Shown here piece after piece: positions 25,837 through 35,616 of a stretch of 64,000 nt of DNA. The translations under genes and the position numbers were made by a program. A model generated the notes under the pieces. It searched no databases and had not been told where the DNA came from. It saw nothing but the letters and a program-made list of their open reading frames with translations. The stretch's first letter is position 1. The number at the start of each line of letters is the position of its first letter. Source of the DNA: Anaerolineae bacterium (GTDB taxonomy: Bacteria > Chloroflexota > Anaerolineae > Aggregatilineales > Phototrophicaceae); contig JAJEGA010000027.1 in NCBI GenBank assembly GCA_022820125.1, positions 1 to 64,000 of the forward strand, written 5' to 3'.

Positions 25837-26784
25837 ATGTCTTTTGTTGAGCGAGTCGATCCCGAACTGGTTCCCGCGCTTGACCTATTCCCGGCTGAAT
25901 TGGTAAGCGCCATCGGCGATGACCCGCCGGCCGCCCGCGCCATGCTTGAAGGTTTGATGCAAGCCATGCTCGAGGCTCTGCCGCCAACCGACGTAACCAT
26001 CGAAGAACGCGCGATTCCTGGTCCCGATGGCGACATCTCCATCGCCGTTTACCAGCCGCCCGCGCCCGCGCCGCGCCCTGGACTGCTGATGATGCACGGT
26101 GGCGGTTACATCGTCGGCACAGCGCGCGAAGATATCAACGGCATCGGTTACGCCGAGCATGTCGGCTGCACGGTCGTCTCAGTCGATTATCGCATGGCGC
26201 CGGAATTCACATACAAAGAAGCCATCGCCGATTGCTTCGCCGGCTTGAACTGGATGTTTGACAACGCCGAGGCGCTCGGCGTCGACGCCAGCCGCATCGC
26301 GATCGGCGGCGGCAGCGCCGGTGGCGGGTTGACCGCTGCGCTGGCGCTCTACAATCGAGACAACAAGGGCCCCGATGTCGCTTTTCAATTGCTGGTCTAT
26401 CCCATGCTTGACGATACCCACGAGACGCCCTCCGGCTATGAAGTCACCCATCCCAATGTCTGGAATCGCGATGTTTCGCTCAAAGCCTGGAAGATGTACC
26501 TGGGCGAAGAACATGGCGCGGACGAAATCTCGCCTTATGCCGCCGCCGCCCGCGCGCAAGACCTGAGCGGCTTGCCCCCGGCTTTTGTCGCCGTTGGCAC
26601 GGAAGATCTCTTCCGCGATGAGGATATCGACTATGCGCAGCGACTGATGGCTGCGGGCGTGCCGACTGAGCTGTTAGTGGTTCCCGGTATGTTTCATGGC
26701 GGGGAAAGCATGGCGCCGGAGGCCCGCGTCAGTCAGCGGCTGCGGCTCGGTTATCTCGACGCCCTCAAGCGCGCCATCGGTTGA
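25837..26784 (+). CDS. HSL-family alpha/beta hydrolase (esterase), tandem copy 3
   Basis: The third 315-residue paralogue: HGGGYIVGTARED, GGGSAGGGLTAA, GTEDLFRDEDIDYAQ and PGMFHGGE. All catalytic residues are kept, so none of the three copies is a decaying gene. It is followed by the terminator and gene of tRNA-Lys on the other strand. Three active copies of one lipase-like gene in a row suggest either dosage or split substrate range. Confidence 0.88.
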   Translation: MSFVERVDPELVPALDLFPAELVSAIGDDPPAARAMLEGLMQAMLEALPPTDVTIEERAIPGPDGDISIAVYQPPAPAPRPGLLMMHGGGYIVGTAREDINGIGYAEHVGCTVVSVDYRMAPEFTYKEAIADCFAGLNWMFDNAEALGVDASRIAIGGGSAGGGLTAALALYNRDNKGPDVAFQLLVYPMLDDTHETPSGYEVTHPNVWNRDVSLKAWKMYLGEEHGADEISPYAAAARAQDLSGLPPAFVAVGTEDLFRDEDIDYAQRLMAAGVPTELLVVPGMFHGGESMAPEARVSQRLRLGYLDALKRAIG

Positions 26785-26808
26785 TCAGCGAACATAGTCG
26801 GGACGCGG

Positions 26809-26837
26809 CAAAGAAAAAGCGCCTCCGCTGGAGACGC
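26809..26837 (-). terminator. Terminator of tRNA-Lys
   Basis: On the minus strand GCGTCTCC (26837-26830) pairs with GGAGGCGC (26826-26819) around a 3-base loop and is followed by TTTTTCTTT. It lies 16 bases past the tRNA 3' end. Confidence 0.75.
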
Positions 26838-26852
26838 CCCTGCCGCAGTCTG

Positions 26853-26926
26853 TGACCCTGGAAGGACTCGAACCTTCAACCTAACGATTAAGAGTCGCTT
26901 GCTCTGCCAAATTGAGCTACAGGGCC
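26853..26926 (-). tRNA. tRNA-Lys (anticodon CTT)
   Basis: A 74-base cloverleaf: acceptor GGCCCTG/CAGGGTC (one G-U pair), D stem GCTC/GAGC, anticodon stem AGCGA/TCGTT with loop CTCTTAA giving anticodon CTT, T stem GAAGG/CCTTC with loop TTCGAGT, discriminator A. CCA is not encoded. Confidence 0.93.
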
Positions 26927-26952
26927 CCTAAATCCAAGCTTAGCGACTCGAG

Positions 26953-26982
26953 ATTATAGTGGCGCATCGGTGATCCAGGCAA
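26953..26982 (-). promoter_or_regulatory. Promoter of tRNA-Lys
   Basis: On the minus strand TTGCCT (26982-26977), an 18-base spacer and a perfect TATAAT (26958-26953), about 27 bases before the mature tRNA 5' end. Confidence 0.6.
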
Positions 26983-27203
26983 GGGCGGAATCCCCCGCAG
27001 GACGCGCTCAAGCCTTAGGCGATGTGTATGAAATCAGTTTGAATTGCTTCGATCGCTAGGAAGCGCGGTTACAATGAAGGGGAGGCGGTGGCGCTCCACG
27101 CTTCAGGCCGGCGCTTCATCTCGATGCGAGCGGCAGCTATTGAGTGGGCGGCTTCAGCCCTATCCTTGTCCGCGGAAAACTAGATCTGTTTGGCGGGCCA
27201 ATC

Positions 27204-28226
27204 ATGACGAAACGCGTTCTCATCATCGGCGGCACTCGTAATATGGGTTACTACTTGTCGCGCCGGCTGGCGGAAGCTGGCTTCGATTTGACCTTGCTGA
27301 ACCGCGGCATCACCAAAGACGATCTGCCGCGATCAATACACCGATTGCACGCCGATCGGACCGATCACAAGCAGATGCGGCGCGCGCTGCTGGCGAAGCG
27401 TTTTGACGTCGTGATCGACTTTGTATTGTATCGCGGCGATGAGGCGGAGACGGTCATCGAGCTCTTTCGCGACAATGTCGATCATTATATCTTTCTCAGC
27501 ACCGGGCAAGTGTATTTGGTTCGGGAGGGCTTGCAGCGCCCCTTCCGCGAAGACGACTACGAGGGGCGACTGATGCCAGCGCCCAAAGAAAACTCTTACG
27601 CATTTGAGGAGTGGCGCTACGGCGTTGAAAAGCGCGATGTGGAAGATCAGCTCGCGGCCGCCTGGTCGCGGTCGCAGTTCCCTTGCACCATACTGCGCCT
27701 GCCTATGGTCAACAGCGCGCGTGATCCCTACCATCGTCTATTCAATTATTATCTGAGGCTGCGCGACGGCGGCGCCATTCTCGCGCCGGCAACGCCAAAC
27801 CACCTGCTGAACCACGTGTATGCGCTTGATGTAGTCGATATTATTTTGCAGTTGATTGAATCGGGGCAGGGCAAGGGCAGCGCTTACAACATCGCCCAGG
27901 ACGAGCGTGTCAGCCATGCTGAGTTTCTGTCGCTGCTCGCGAGCGTCATGGGTGTGGAAGCGCGCAGCGTCAGCGCCAAACGCAGCGAACTGGTGATTGG
28001 CGGGTTCATGCCTGATTGCTCGCCCTTTAGTGAGCGGTGGATGAGCGATCTCGACAATAGCCGCGGCAAGGCGGAACTCGGCTTGGGCTACACGCCGCTG
28101 CATCGCTGCCTCTCCGAGATCGTCGCCTATTTCGATGCGCATCCCACCGCGCCGCCGCTAACCTATCGCCGGCGTCAAGCCGAGCTGAACTTCGCCGAAG
28201 CGCAGGCGGCGAAACGGGATCTCTAA
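27204..28226 (+). CDS. NAD-dependent epimerase/dehydratase family protein
   Basis: A 340-residue extended SDR. The Rossmann motif is GGTRNMGYYLSRRL. A hydrophobic strand VIDFVLYRGDEAETV follows, then YIFLSTGQVYLV, which carries the Ser/Thr of the active site in this class. The usual YxxxK is not obvious; EEWRYGVEKRDVE is in the right region and supplies a Tyr and a Lys three residues later. Such divergent epimerases include RNA-binding chloroplast-type CSP41 relatives and sugar epimerases. The ATG at 27204 begins directly with the nucleotide-binding strand and is preferred to an upstream start at 27144. Confidence 0.82.
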   Translation: MTKRVLIIGGTRNMGYYLSRRLAEAGFDLTLLNRGITKDDLPRSIHRLHADRTDHKQMRRALLAKRFDVVIDFVLYRGDEAETVIELFRDNVDHYIFLSTGQVYLVREGLQRPFREDDYEGRLMPAPKENSYAFEEWRYGVEKRDVEDQLAAAWSRSQFPCTILRLPMVNSARDPYHRLFNYYLRLRDGGAILAPATPNHLLNHVYALDVVDIILQLIESGQGKGSAYNIAQDERVSHAEFLSLLASVMGVEARSVSAKRSELVIGGFMPDCSPFSERWMSDLDNSRGKAELGLGYTPLHRCLSEIVAYFDAHPTAPPLTYRRRQAELNFAEAQAAKRDL

Positions 28227-28308
28227 AGCCGTTCCAGCGCAAGCCGCCGAACCCGCCAGCGCAATGCCGGTCGGATTTAATGTCGCGATTGAGCCTGGCT
28301 GGTTACAA

Positions 28309-28337
28309 TTGAACTGTTGGCGTCAGCAAAATATCTG
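28309..28337 (+). promoter_or_regulatory. Possible promoter of the thioredoxin-like lipoprotein gene
   Basis: TTGAAC (28309-28314), a 17-base spacer and TATCTG (28332-28337), about 60 bases before the ATG. An AAAGGAG Shine-Dalgarno precedes the start. Confidence 0.4.
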
Positions 28338-28398
28338 TAACGATTTTGTTAGCGATGTGCTTTACGCTGATGCGCAGACTAACTGAAAAGGAGCGCAA

Positions 28399-28824
28399 AT
28401 GAGATCAACTGTCAGATTTATGGTCCTGCTGCTTGTCGGTATGCTCGCTCTAAGCGGGTGCTCCGCGATGCGGTCGCTATTGATGGGCGATTCGGGTTCG
28501 GCGGAATCGTCGTCGCCGGACGTGGTTGTCGCGCCTAGCGTGCCGCGATTCACATTTTTCGACTCATGGGCATCTTGGTGACCGACCTGCCGACGCAATG
28601 GGCCCACCGTGAGTGGGCTCCAAGATACGTATGCCGGGCGGATTGAATTTGTAGTGCTTGACCTTGACAACTCGGCGCACGACGCCAAGCGAGCGCAATT
28701 AGGTTTCACCGCTCAAGCTCAGTACGCGCTCGTCAATGCCGACGGCTTAATTGTTGCGCGCTGGTTTGGTGTCCTCAATGACGCCAACATCAGAAGCGAA
28801 CTGGACAATCTGCTTCAGAGCTAA
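28399..28824 (+). CDS. Thioredoxin-like lipoprotein with in-frame UGA, probable selenoprotein
   Basis: One continuous frame of 141 residues if the TGA at 28579-28581 (codon 61) is read as selenocysteine. Residues 1-21 are a lipoprotein signal peptide with lipobox LSGC (Cys21). After a Ser-rich linker the fold begins FTFFDSWASW-U-PTCRR, then a beta strand IEFVVLDLDN, QYALVNADGLIVARWFG and a final helix. The UGA falls exactly on the first Cys of the thioredoxin CxxC site, giving UxxC. Nineteen bases further on is an 8-bp hairpin suitable as a bacterial SECIS element. The frame stays open and conserved in style for 80 codons after the UGA, which argues against a decayed gene. A nonsense mutation or assembly error is the alternative. 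The usual cis-Pro is not obvious. It would act as a membrane-anchored extracytoplasmic thiol or selenol oxidoreductase. Confidence 0.75.
28600..28620 (+). promoter_or_regulatory. SECIS-like hairpin downstream of the UGA codon
   Basis: GGGCCCAC (28600-28607) pairs with GTGGGCTC (28613-28620) over 8 bp including one G-U, closing the loop CGTGA. The loop starts 26 bases after the UGA and has G in its second position. Both fit what is known of bacterial SECIS elements (loop about 16-37 bases downstream, G among the first two loop bases). Confidence 0.6.
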
Positions 28825-28828
28825 GACG

Positions 28829-28856
28829 GGGGAGCGGGGATTCGTCTTCGCTCCCC
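28829..28856 (+). terminator. Possible terminator hairpin after the lipoprotein gene
   Basis: A perfect 8-bp stem GGGGAGCG/CGCTCCCC (28829-28836 with 28849-28856) and a 12-base loop, starting 4 bases after the stop. No T run follows, so intrinsic termination is uncertain. Confidence 0.35.
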
Positions 28857-28947
28857 ACGGTCATCTTCCCAAGCCCCCTGCAAGGCGCGTTGCCTGCGCA
28901 AGCGCTGGCGAGTGGATTGATCGTGTCGCGTTTGCCGGGCGCGCGCC

Positions 28948-28956
28948 TGCTATAAT
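28948..28956 (+). promoter_or_regulatory. Extended -10 promoter of the giant lipoprotein gene
   Basis: TGCTATAAT is a consensus extended -10 box, 48 bases before the TTG start. No convincing -35 box is needed or seen. Confidence 0.5.
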
Positions 28957-29003
28957 CAGCGCAGATTCGCAGCCAACTAAAAATCAAAGCGCTGGAGTCG
29001 CAA

Positions 29004-32000
29004 TTGCGCGTTCGGGGTGGTCTGGCTCTGCTATTCGTGGCGTTGCTTGCCAGCGCCTGTAATCTGCGTCGCCCAGAGGTAACTCTAACGCTGGCGCCAA
29101 TCGAGACCGACACGCCGGTAGCAACAGAATCTATCGAAGCGCCAACAGGCACGGAGACGGCAACCCTTACGCCCTCCCCCACCATATCAGCGACGCCCAC
29201 CATCACCCCATCAATTACAGCAACGGCGACGGCAAGCCTGAGCGCCACGGCTACGCCTACGCCCACCGCGACCGATACGCCAACGCCGACGGACACGGAC
29301 GAGCCGACAGCGACGCCCACGCCAACGGCGACTGACACAGCGACATCGACGAATACGCCGACTCCAACCGATACGCCCACTGCAACTGCTACGCCGACGC
29401 CGACGTACACGGACGAACCTACTGCCACGCCCACGCCCACGGCGACTGACACAGCGACAGCGACGAATACGCTGACGCCAACCGATACGCCAACGGCGAC
29501 TGACACGGACGAGCCTACTGCCACGAATACATCTACGGCGACTGACACAGCGACCGCGACGAACACGCCAACGCCCACTGACACGCCGACGTCGACGGAC
29601 ACGGACGAGCCGACTGCCACACCCACGCCCACGGCGACTGACACAGCGACAGCGACGAATACGCCGACGCCAACCGATACGCCGACGCCAACCGATACGC
29701 CGACGCCAACCGATACGCCGACGCCAACTTACACACTGACGCCGACGGACACGGATGAACCTACAGCCACGAACACGCCGACGCCCACTGATACGCCCAC
29801 TGCAACTGCTACGCCGACGCCAACTTACACACCGACGCCGACAGACACGGACGAGCCGACCGCCACGCTCACGCCATCGGCAACTGACACAGCCACCGCG
29901 ACGAATACGCCGACGCCCACTGATACGCCCACTGCAACTGCTACGCCGACGCCAACTTACACACCGACGCCGACAGACACGGACGAGCCGACCGCCACGC
30001 CCACGCCCACGGCGACTGACACAGCCACCGCGACGAATACGCCGACGCCAACTTATACACCGACGCCGACGGACACGGACGAACCTACAGCCACGCCCAC
30101 GCCCACGGCGACTGACACAGCCACCGCGACGCCCACGCCCACGGCAACTGACACCGCGACTGCGACGAATACGCCGACGCCAACCGATACACCGACGCCG
30201 ACGGACACGGACGAGCCGACAGCGACGCCCACGCCCACGGCAACTGACACCGCGACTGCGACGAATACGCCGACGCCAACCGATACACCAACGCCGACGG
30301 ACACGGACGAGCCGACAGCGACGAACACGCCGACGCCAACTTACACACCGACGCCAACCGATACACCGACGCCAACCGATACACCGACGCCGACGGACAC
30401 GGACGAACCTACAGCCACGCCCACGCCCACGGCGACTGACACAGCCACCGCCACGCCCACGCCCACGGCGACTGACACAGCCACCGCGACGAATACGCCG
30501 ACGCCAACTTACACACTGACGCCGACGGACACGGACGAGCCGACCTCCACGCCCACGCCAACGGCAACTGACACAGCGACAGCGACGAACACGCCGACGC
30601 CAACTTACACACCGACGCCGACGGACACGGACGAGCCTACAGCGACGAACACGTCGACAGCAACGGACACACTTGAGCCGACAGCTACAAACACGGATGA
30701 GCCGACGCCGACGGAAACGCCGATGGCAACGGACACGCCGACCGCGACCAATACGCCAACCACAACGGAAACGGAAGAACCGACTTCTACGAGCACAGCG
30801 ACGGCGACCGAGCCTCCAACCGCCACCGATACGGATGTACCGACGGCAACGGATACTCAGGCGCCGACGCAGACGAATACAGCAACGGCAACAGAAACCG
30901 AAGTGCCGACTGCAACCAGCACAGCAAGACCAACCGATACGGCTATACCAACCGAAACAGATACTCAGGCGCCGACGCAGACGAATACACCAACGGCAAC
31001 AGAAACCGAAGTGCCGACTGCAACCAGCACAGCAAGACCAACCGATACGGCTATACCAACCGAAACAGATACGCAGGCGCCGACGGAGACGCCAACGGAA
31101 ACAGACACCGCAGTGCCTGCTACAACCAGCTCGCCAAGAACGACTGATACGGCTGTGCCGACAGCGACCGCTAGCGAGCCGCCAACGACCACGAACACCG
31201 CGACGCTGACAGCTACGGCTGCGTCAACCGCAACGAGTTCGCCGAGCGTTACCAATACCGCGGCCCCCAGCGCGACAGATCCGCCAGCAGCCACAGACAC
31301 AGCCGAGCCAACCGCGCCGACCCCGCCAAGCGCTACCCAGACCGCTGAAGCGATTCGGACCAGCCTGCCGCCTGCGCCCGATCAACCAACATCCACCGTC
31401 AGCGCTGTGCCCACGACGGCGCTTCCACCGACGAGCGCAGCCACCGAGCCTGTATTGCCCACGCCGACGCCAACGCCGACCTCAATTCAAACGCAGCCGC
31501 CCATTTTGCTGCAGCGATTGGACGAGGTCGTCCCGACTGCGGCAAGCGAAGCCGATTTCATCGCGCCGCGCGAATTTGAGCGGACGCTTACCGCATTGCC
31601 AACGCTTGACAATTTTCCGACGCCTGCAGATCTGCCGACGCTTGATGCGGACGAGATAGCGCAGCTCTTGGCGACGCAGCCCCCTCGTCCGCCGCAACCG
31701 GCGCCATCGACGGCGGATCCAAATGCTCAGGCGCAAGCTGGCGTCGCCGGTCCAGCGACCCCAGCGACGCCCTTTGGCACACCAACACAAGGACCCGGAT
31801 TCGCTTTCACCCCGGGTCCGGGCGATGCGGACACACCGGCGGAAGTTGGCGTCCGTGTGCTGCCGCCGACAGCGACAGCTGCCGTATTCCAGCCGACGGT
31901 GGCGGTCCGACCTGACTTGATCCAGCCGACGATCGCGCTGGTTTCGGTCGCTTCGACTTTCAGCATCAGCAGCGCCTCGGTGTATACCTTTGATGTGGCG

Positions 32001-33266
32001 CCGAGCCAGACATTCACCTTCCAGAATATCCGGTTGGGCGGCGGCGTTCGTCTCTTCCTGCCCAACCCGGTGGATTCAAACAGCTGGCTGCGGACCGATC
32101 ACACCGGCATGCTGCGCTACCGTCCCATCGGCGTGGCGCAGGAAGGCGTTATGAGTTACTCGCCCTTCTTCGAGGGCTTTGGCGTGTCTAGCATCGATCA
32201 GAACAAGAACCGCATCGTTGAATTGGATTGGTCGGCTGACGGGCGGCAATTCAGCTTCCGCATCGCGCCGCCGCCTGGCACGGACACCGCCAATGCCGGC
32301 GTCTGGTTCTGGCAGCCGGAAGGCAATCTTGCGACGGATCCCACGTATCCGATCATCCGCGACTGCCCGCATGAGGGTTTCGGTTCTTGCCAACGTATAA
32401 ACCGAGTCGGTCCTGTCTGGCATTGGACGACCCGAGCGGTATCCTGGTCGCCAATTTCGGGCAGCAACGCGGTGCTGCTGACGCTGCGCCTGCCGGACGA
32501 AGGGCGGAACGCGCTAGCTATCGCGCACGCTGTACGCAATCCGGATGTTGGCAACCAACAACCCAACTTCATCCGCTACGATTATGGGCACTGGAATCTG
32601 AATGGGCAGGGCATCGTCGTCAGCGGCCGCCGTCCGGACGGGCGCGTCATCATCGGCGAAGTCAACAATGATTTGACCGGCGAGCGCGTCATCCTCGATG
32701 GGTCTGCGCTGGGGCTGTGGCTGCGCGATGCCGCCCGTCATCCGAATGGGCAATACTTTGCGCTGGGGCGTCCGGGCGCGCCGGGCAGCGGGCCCGTCGC
32801 ACTCTATAATCAATCTGGCAACCGGATATCGAATTTCATCGGCGAGACGGCGCCAGAAGACGTTCGCTGGTTCCCCAATCGCAGCCAGGTGGTCGTCTCT
32901 GTTCGGGGCAAGCAGTACACGGTGCAGGTGGTGGGCGGCAGCATCACCGACGCCACCGGTCGCCTCAGCAACCCGCAATTCAGCCAAAGCGAATTCGGCT
33001 CGTCGTCGATTCCCTCCGGGGTGCTTCAAGGTTCGGCATATTATCCTGGCCAGCAGCTGAGAATGACGCAGGCCTTGAATGTGCGGGGCGGTCCATCCAC
33101 CGGCAACCCGATCGTCGGACGTTTGGAGACGGGGGATTACATCGCCATCCTCGCCGGACCGCATCGTGAAAGTCGTTATGAATGGTGGCAAGTGCAGACG
33201 GCGAGCAATATCGTCGGCTGGATCGCGGGAAAGATCGACGGCGCGCCAACTATTCGCTCGCCTTGA
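29004..33266 (+). CDS. Giant Thr/Pro-repeat lipoprotein with propeller-like and SH3 C-terminal domains
   Basis: A 1420-residue surface protein. It starts with TTG after a GGAG at 28993-28996. Residues 1-19 are a lipoprotein signal peptide with lipobox ASAC (Cys19). Residues about 30-830 are an almost unbroken Thr/Pro/Ala stalk built from units such as [12 protein letters not shown], without predicted fold and probably glycosylated. From about residue 960 a globular part begins, with [23 protein letters not shown] and [12 protein letters not shown] strands that look like beta-propeller blades. Residues about 1350-1415 are an SH3b domain ([22 protein letters not shown] ... [16 protein letters not shown]), a cell-wall-binding type. 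The likely role is an envelope-spanning scaffold. The stalk DNA is a tandem repeat prone to length change and mis-assembly. Confidence 0.88.
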   Translation: MRVRGGLALLFVALLASACNLRRPEVTLTLAPIETDTPVATESIEAPTGTETATLTPSPTISATPTITPSITATATASLSATATPTPTATDTPTPTDTDEPTATPTPTATDTATSTNTPTPTDTPTATATPTPTYTDEPTATPTPTATDTATATNTLTPTDTPTATDTDEPTATNTSTATDTATATNTPTPTDTPTSTDTDEPTATPTPTATDTATATNTPTPTDTPTPTDTPTPTDTPTPTYTLTPTDTDEPTATNTPTPTDTPTATATPTPTYTPTPTDTDEPTATLTPSATDTATATNTPTPTDTPTATATPTPTYTPTPTDTDEPTATPTPTATDTATATNTPTPTYTPTPTDTDEPTATPTPTATDTATATPTPTATDTATATNTPTPTDTPTPTDTDEPTATPTPTATDTATATNTPTPTDTPTPTDTDEPTATNTPTPTYTPTPTDTPTPTDTPTPTDTDEPTATPTPTATDTATATPTPTATDTATATNTPTPTYTLTPTDTDEPTSTPTPTATDTATATNTPTPTYTPTPTDTDEPTATNTSTATDTLEPTATNTDEPTPTETPMATDTPTATNTPTTTETEEPTSTSTATATEPPTATDTDVPTATDTQAPTQTNTATATETEVPTATSTARPTDTAIPTETDTQAPTQTNTPTATETEVPTATSTARPTDTAIPTETDTQAPTETPTETDTAVPATTSSPRTTDTAVPTATASEPPTTTNTATLTATAASTATSSPSVTNTAAPSATDPPAATDTAEPTAPTPPSATQTAEAIRTSLPPAPDQPTSTVSAVPTTALPPTSAATEPVLPTPTPTPTSIQTQPPILLQRLDEVVPTAASEADFIAPREFERTLTALPTLDNFPTPADLPTLDADEIAQLLATQPPRPPQPAPSTADPNAQAQAGVAGPATPATPFGTPTQGPGFAFTPGPGDADTPAEVGVRVLPPTATAAVFQPTVAVRPDLIQPTIALVSVASTFSISSASVYTFDVAPSQTFTFQNIRLGGGVRLFLPNPVDSNSWLRTDHTGMLRYRPIGVAQEGVMSYSPFFEGFGVSSIDQNKNRIVELDWSADGRQFSFRIAPPPGTDTANAGVWFWQPEGNLATDPTYPIIRDCPHEGFGSCQRINRVGPVWHWTTRAVSWSPISGSNAVLLTLRLPDEGRNALAIAHAVRNPDVGNQQPNFIRYDYGHWNLNGQGIVVSGRRPDGRVIIGEVNNDLTGERVILDGSALGLWLRDAARHPNGQYFALGRPGAPGSGPVALYNQSGNRISNFIGETAPEDVRWFPNRSQVVVSVRGKQYTVQVVGGSITDATGRLSNPQFSQSEFGSSSIPSGVLQGSAYYPGQQLRMTQALNVRGGPSTGNPIVGRLETGDYIAILAGPHRESRYEWWQVQTASNIVGWIAGKIDGAPTIRSP
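29090..31480. repeat. Coding tandem repeat encoding the Thr/Pro stalk
   Basis: About 2.4 kb of 6-base multiples of the kind ACGCCGACGCCAACYGAT and ACGGACACGGACGARCC. Larger periods of roughly 90-130 bases recur in the middle part. The reverse strand stays open in several frames only because of this composition. Confidence 0.85.
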
Positions 33267-33339
33267 CTCCCGCCGGCTGTTGTCAATCGAGCCGCGCAGT
33301 TCTAGTATGTGAGTCGAACTGAATTCGGCAGGCAGTCTC

Positions 33340-34317
33340 ATGCAGAATGATCCCCTGGTCAGCATTGTCATACCGACCTGCAACCGCCGGCATTTCGTCG
33401 CCGATGCCATCGACAGCGCCTTGGCTCAGTCCCACCGCAACTGCGAGATTATCGTGGTTGATGACGGCAGCGGCGATGGCACGGGCGACTATCTGCAAGC
33501 GCGGTATCGCGAGCGCATTCGCTACTACTATCAGGACAATCAGGGTCCCGGCATGGCGCGCAATCGCGGTGTTGAAGCGGCTAGGGGGGAGTTCGTTCAC
33601 TTTCTTGATGCCGATGATCAACTGCATGAACGCAAGATCGAGATTTGCCTGGCGGCATTCCGCCAGCATCCTGAGGTTTCGGTCGTCTATACTCATTACC
33701 AACAGGTGGCGAGCGATGGCGCGACGCCAGTCGAAACCGGCGCCTTCGAGCAGTATACCGACGACATCTACTGCGAATTGCTGCGCCAGACCGGCTGCCG
33801 CATCTTGACCAGCGCCAGCATCTGCCGCCGGGCGGCTCTGCGCGAGGTCGGCGGTTTTGCCGACGATGTGAATTTCCGCAGCGCCGAAGACTGGGATCTC
33901 TTCCTGCGCCTGGCGCTGCGATTCCGTTTTCACGGCATCAATCAACCCTTGGTATATCGGCGCGTGCATGGCGCCATGATCTCGGACGACAAGCTCTTTG
34001 GCGCTTACGGTCGCTTGAAGACAATAGAAAACGCGCGCGCATACGGCTGGAAGGGCTGCATGACCGACGCCGAATTCGATCAGTTGGAGGCCGCAAGGCA
34101 TCACGTCTACGCCTTGTATCTGTGGCAGTCGGGCAACCGAGCCGACGCCAGGCATCACTTTCTGCGCGCCGCTAGGCTCTTCCCGCCGCTCGCCAGGCAG
34201 CGCCGCTTATACGCCTTCTATGCGCGCTTTCTCCCGCCGCAATCGCTGGGCTTGACGCTGGCGCTGGCTCACGGTTTGAGGCGGCTCGCCGGCAGACATG
34301 CCGCCGCCAATCGGTGA
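33340..34317 (+). CDS. Family 2 glycosyltransferase
   Basis: A 325-residue GT2 enzyme. The GT-A core shows VSIVIPTCNRRHFVADAI, IIVVDDGSGDGT, NQGPGMARNRGVEAARGE and the metal-binding DADD. The acceptor-side acid is probably in SAEDWDLFLRLAL. The C-terminal third is helical and rich in Arg and Ala. No membrane span is seen. It likely builds a cell-surface glycan. It is 73 bases after the giant lipoprotein, on the same strand, so a role in decorating that Thr-rich stalk is possible but unproven. Confidence 0.86.
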   Translation: MQNDPLVSIVIPTCNRRHFVADAIDSALAQSHRNCEIIVVDDGSGDGTGDYLQARYRERIRYYYQDNQGPGMARNRGVEAARGEFVHFLDADDQLHERKIEICLAAFRQHPEVSVVYTHYQQVASDGATPVETGAFEQYTDDIYCELLRQTGCRILTSASICRRAALREVGGFADDVNFRSAEDWDLFLRLALRFRFHGINQPLVYRRVHGAMISDDKLFGAYGRLKTIENARAYGWKGCMTDAEFDQLEAARHHVYALYLWQSGNRADARHHFLRAARLFPPLARQRRLYAFYARFLPPQSLGLTLALAHGLRRLAGRHAAANR

Positions 34318-34371
34318 TCTGTGAATCCCGCTGGCTTGGGTTGCGCCCGAATCAATCCGGACATAATGACG

Positions 34372-34377
34372 TATAAT
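34372..34377 (+). promoter_or_regulatory. -10 box before the TPR protein gene
   Basis: A perfect TATAAT 32 bases before the ATG at 34410. No clear -35 at standard distance. Confidence 0.35.
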
Positions 34378-34409
34378 GTTTGAGGACGAGCCCATTATAA
34401 GGTGACTGC

Positions 34410-35597
34410 ATGATGCCGACCAAGACGGACAGCTTGCGTTACGACATCAGGGAATTGATGAAATCTGGCGCCTACAGCGAGATCATTGACCGCTGCCACC
34501 TCGAGCTGACCATGGCGCGCCGTGAAAAACGGGGGAGCGTGGAGGTGATCGCGCTGCTCGGCTTGGCTGAGGCGCAAACTTCGCTCGGTCACTTTGGATT
34601 CGCTCGCGATTATGTCGATCAGGCGCTTGCTCGCGCGGAGGAAATCCGGTCCATTGGTCAAACGGTTGATGCATTAATCGTTCGCGCCCGCATCGCGCGG
34701 GAAGGCTTTTTCCAGACGGCTGAGGCGGATGAAGATTATCAGCGCGCGGTAGACCTTGCCTTTGAAGCGGGCGATATGCGGCGCTATGGACTGTCGCTGC
34801 TGGGCATGGGCGAGATCGCCGCCAACCCGACCCACTCGAGCAAACAGGCCTGGCGCGTTATTGATATCGCGCGCGAAGCCGATGATGGTCAGCTGGAGGC
34901 GCGGGCGATTCTGCTGCTGTCGAACGCATTCATCCGCCAGTCCGATTACAAAAAGGCGAGCGATGGCTTATTGGTAGCGCTTCGCAAGGCGCAGGCCGCC
35001 CAAGACCGGCTGCTCGAAAGCCTTATTATTGGGCAGCAGGGTTTGGCGCTGGCGCAAGACAGCGACACCTTTCAGCGCGGCATCGAGCAGCAGTTGACAG
35101 CGCTGGAGGTCGCCCGCGGGCTGCAAGCCATCTTCCACGAGTTTATGCGCCTCTATACCTTGGCGATGACCTTGCTTGCCGCAAACGACTATGACGAAGC
35201 GCGCAGCTACTTTGATCAGATGCTGGCGCTGTCGCAAGATGTCGAGCACAAGCCCTACGAGATGTATACCCTGGGCATGCTTGGGCAGTGGCATGAGCTG
35301 CGCGGCAAGCCCGATATCGCCATCGCCTATTTTGGACGCGCGGCGGATTCCGCCAGAAACATCGCCAATCCAGCTTACGAAGCGCGTTATCTTTACGCGC
35401 TTGGATCGGTTCATCAATCGCAATGGGACTTTGCAGGCGCTCGCCGTCAGTTCGCTCAGGCGCGCGCGCTTTATCGCTCGCTTGAAGACAGCCGAAACGC
35501 CACCCGCGTCAGCGCTGCCATTCTTTACAGTTATGTGCTGGCTTTCGCCTCGCGCTTCATGCGGCTGATCGGTCTTCAGCCAAAAGACGGTCAGTAG
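34410..35597 (+). CDS. Tetratricopeptide-repeat protein
   Basis: A 395-residue soluble all-helical protein. TPR-type helices repeat through the length: EVIALLGLAEAQTSLGHFGFARDYVDQAL, LIVRARIAREGFFQTAEADEDYQRAV, AILLLSNAFIRQSDYKKASDGL and YLYALGSVHQSQWDFAGARRQF are examples (each separated here into its own helix pair). The pattern resembles the sensor part of MalT/LuxR-type regulators or bacterial TPR adaptors, but there is no DNA-binding or ATPase domain. The last 25 residues include a short hydrophobic stretch (YSYVLAFASRFMRLIGL) that might associate with membrane. A protein-interaction role is inferred. Confidence 0.78.
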   Translation: MMPTKTDSLRYDIRELMKSGAYSEIIDRCHLELTMARREKRGSVEVIALLGLAEAQTSLGHFGFARDYVDQALARAEEIRSIGQTVDALIVRARIAREGFFQTAEADEDYQRAVDLAFEAGDMRRYGLSLLGMGEIAANPTHSSKQAWRVIDIAREADDGQLEARAILLLSNAFIRQSDYKKASDGLLVALRKAQAAQDRLLESLIIGQQGLALAQDSDTFQRGIEQQLTALEVARGLQAIFHEFMRLYTLAMTLLAANDYDEARSYFDQMLALSQDVEHKPYEMYTLGMLGQWHELRGKPDIAIAYFGRAADSARNIANPAYEARYLYALGSVHQSQWDFAGARRQFAQARALYRSLEDSRNATRVSAAILYSYVLAFASRFMRLIGLQPKDGQ

Positions 35598-35616
35598 CTT
35601 AGGGCGGCGCCTGCGC

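Noticed and set aside
28582..28824. Interpretation of the downstream half as a separate gene starting at the GTG at 28609
   Set aside because: It would begin inside the thioredoxin fold without a Shine-Dalgarno and would lack the active-site Cys at PTC. The frame is the same as the upstream half, so read-through at UGA explains it better.
28790..30612. Long Val/Gly/Ser-rich reading frames on the minus strand opposite the giant lipoprotein
   Set aside because: They are by-products of the six-base repeat in the sense gene, which lacks stops in several frames. No ribosome-binding sites or recognisable domains are seen.
29090..31480. Repeat array considered as CRISPR or a DNA satellite
   Set aside because: The repeats are continuous, multiples of six bases, in frame with a lipoprotein gene, and have no unique spacers.
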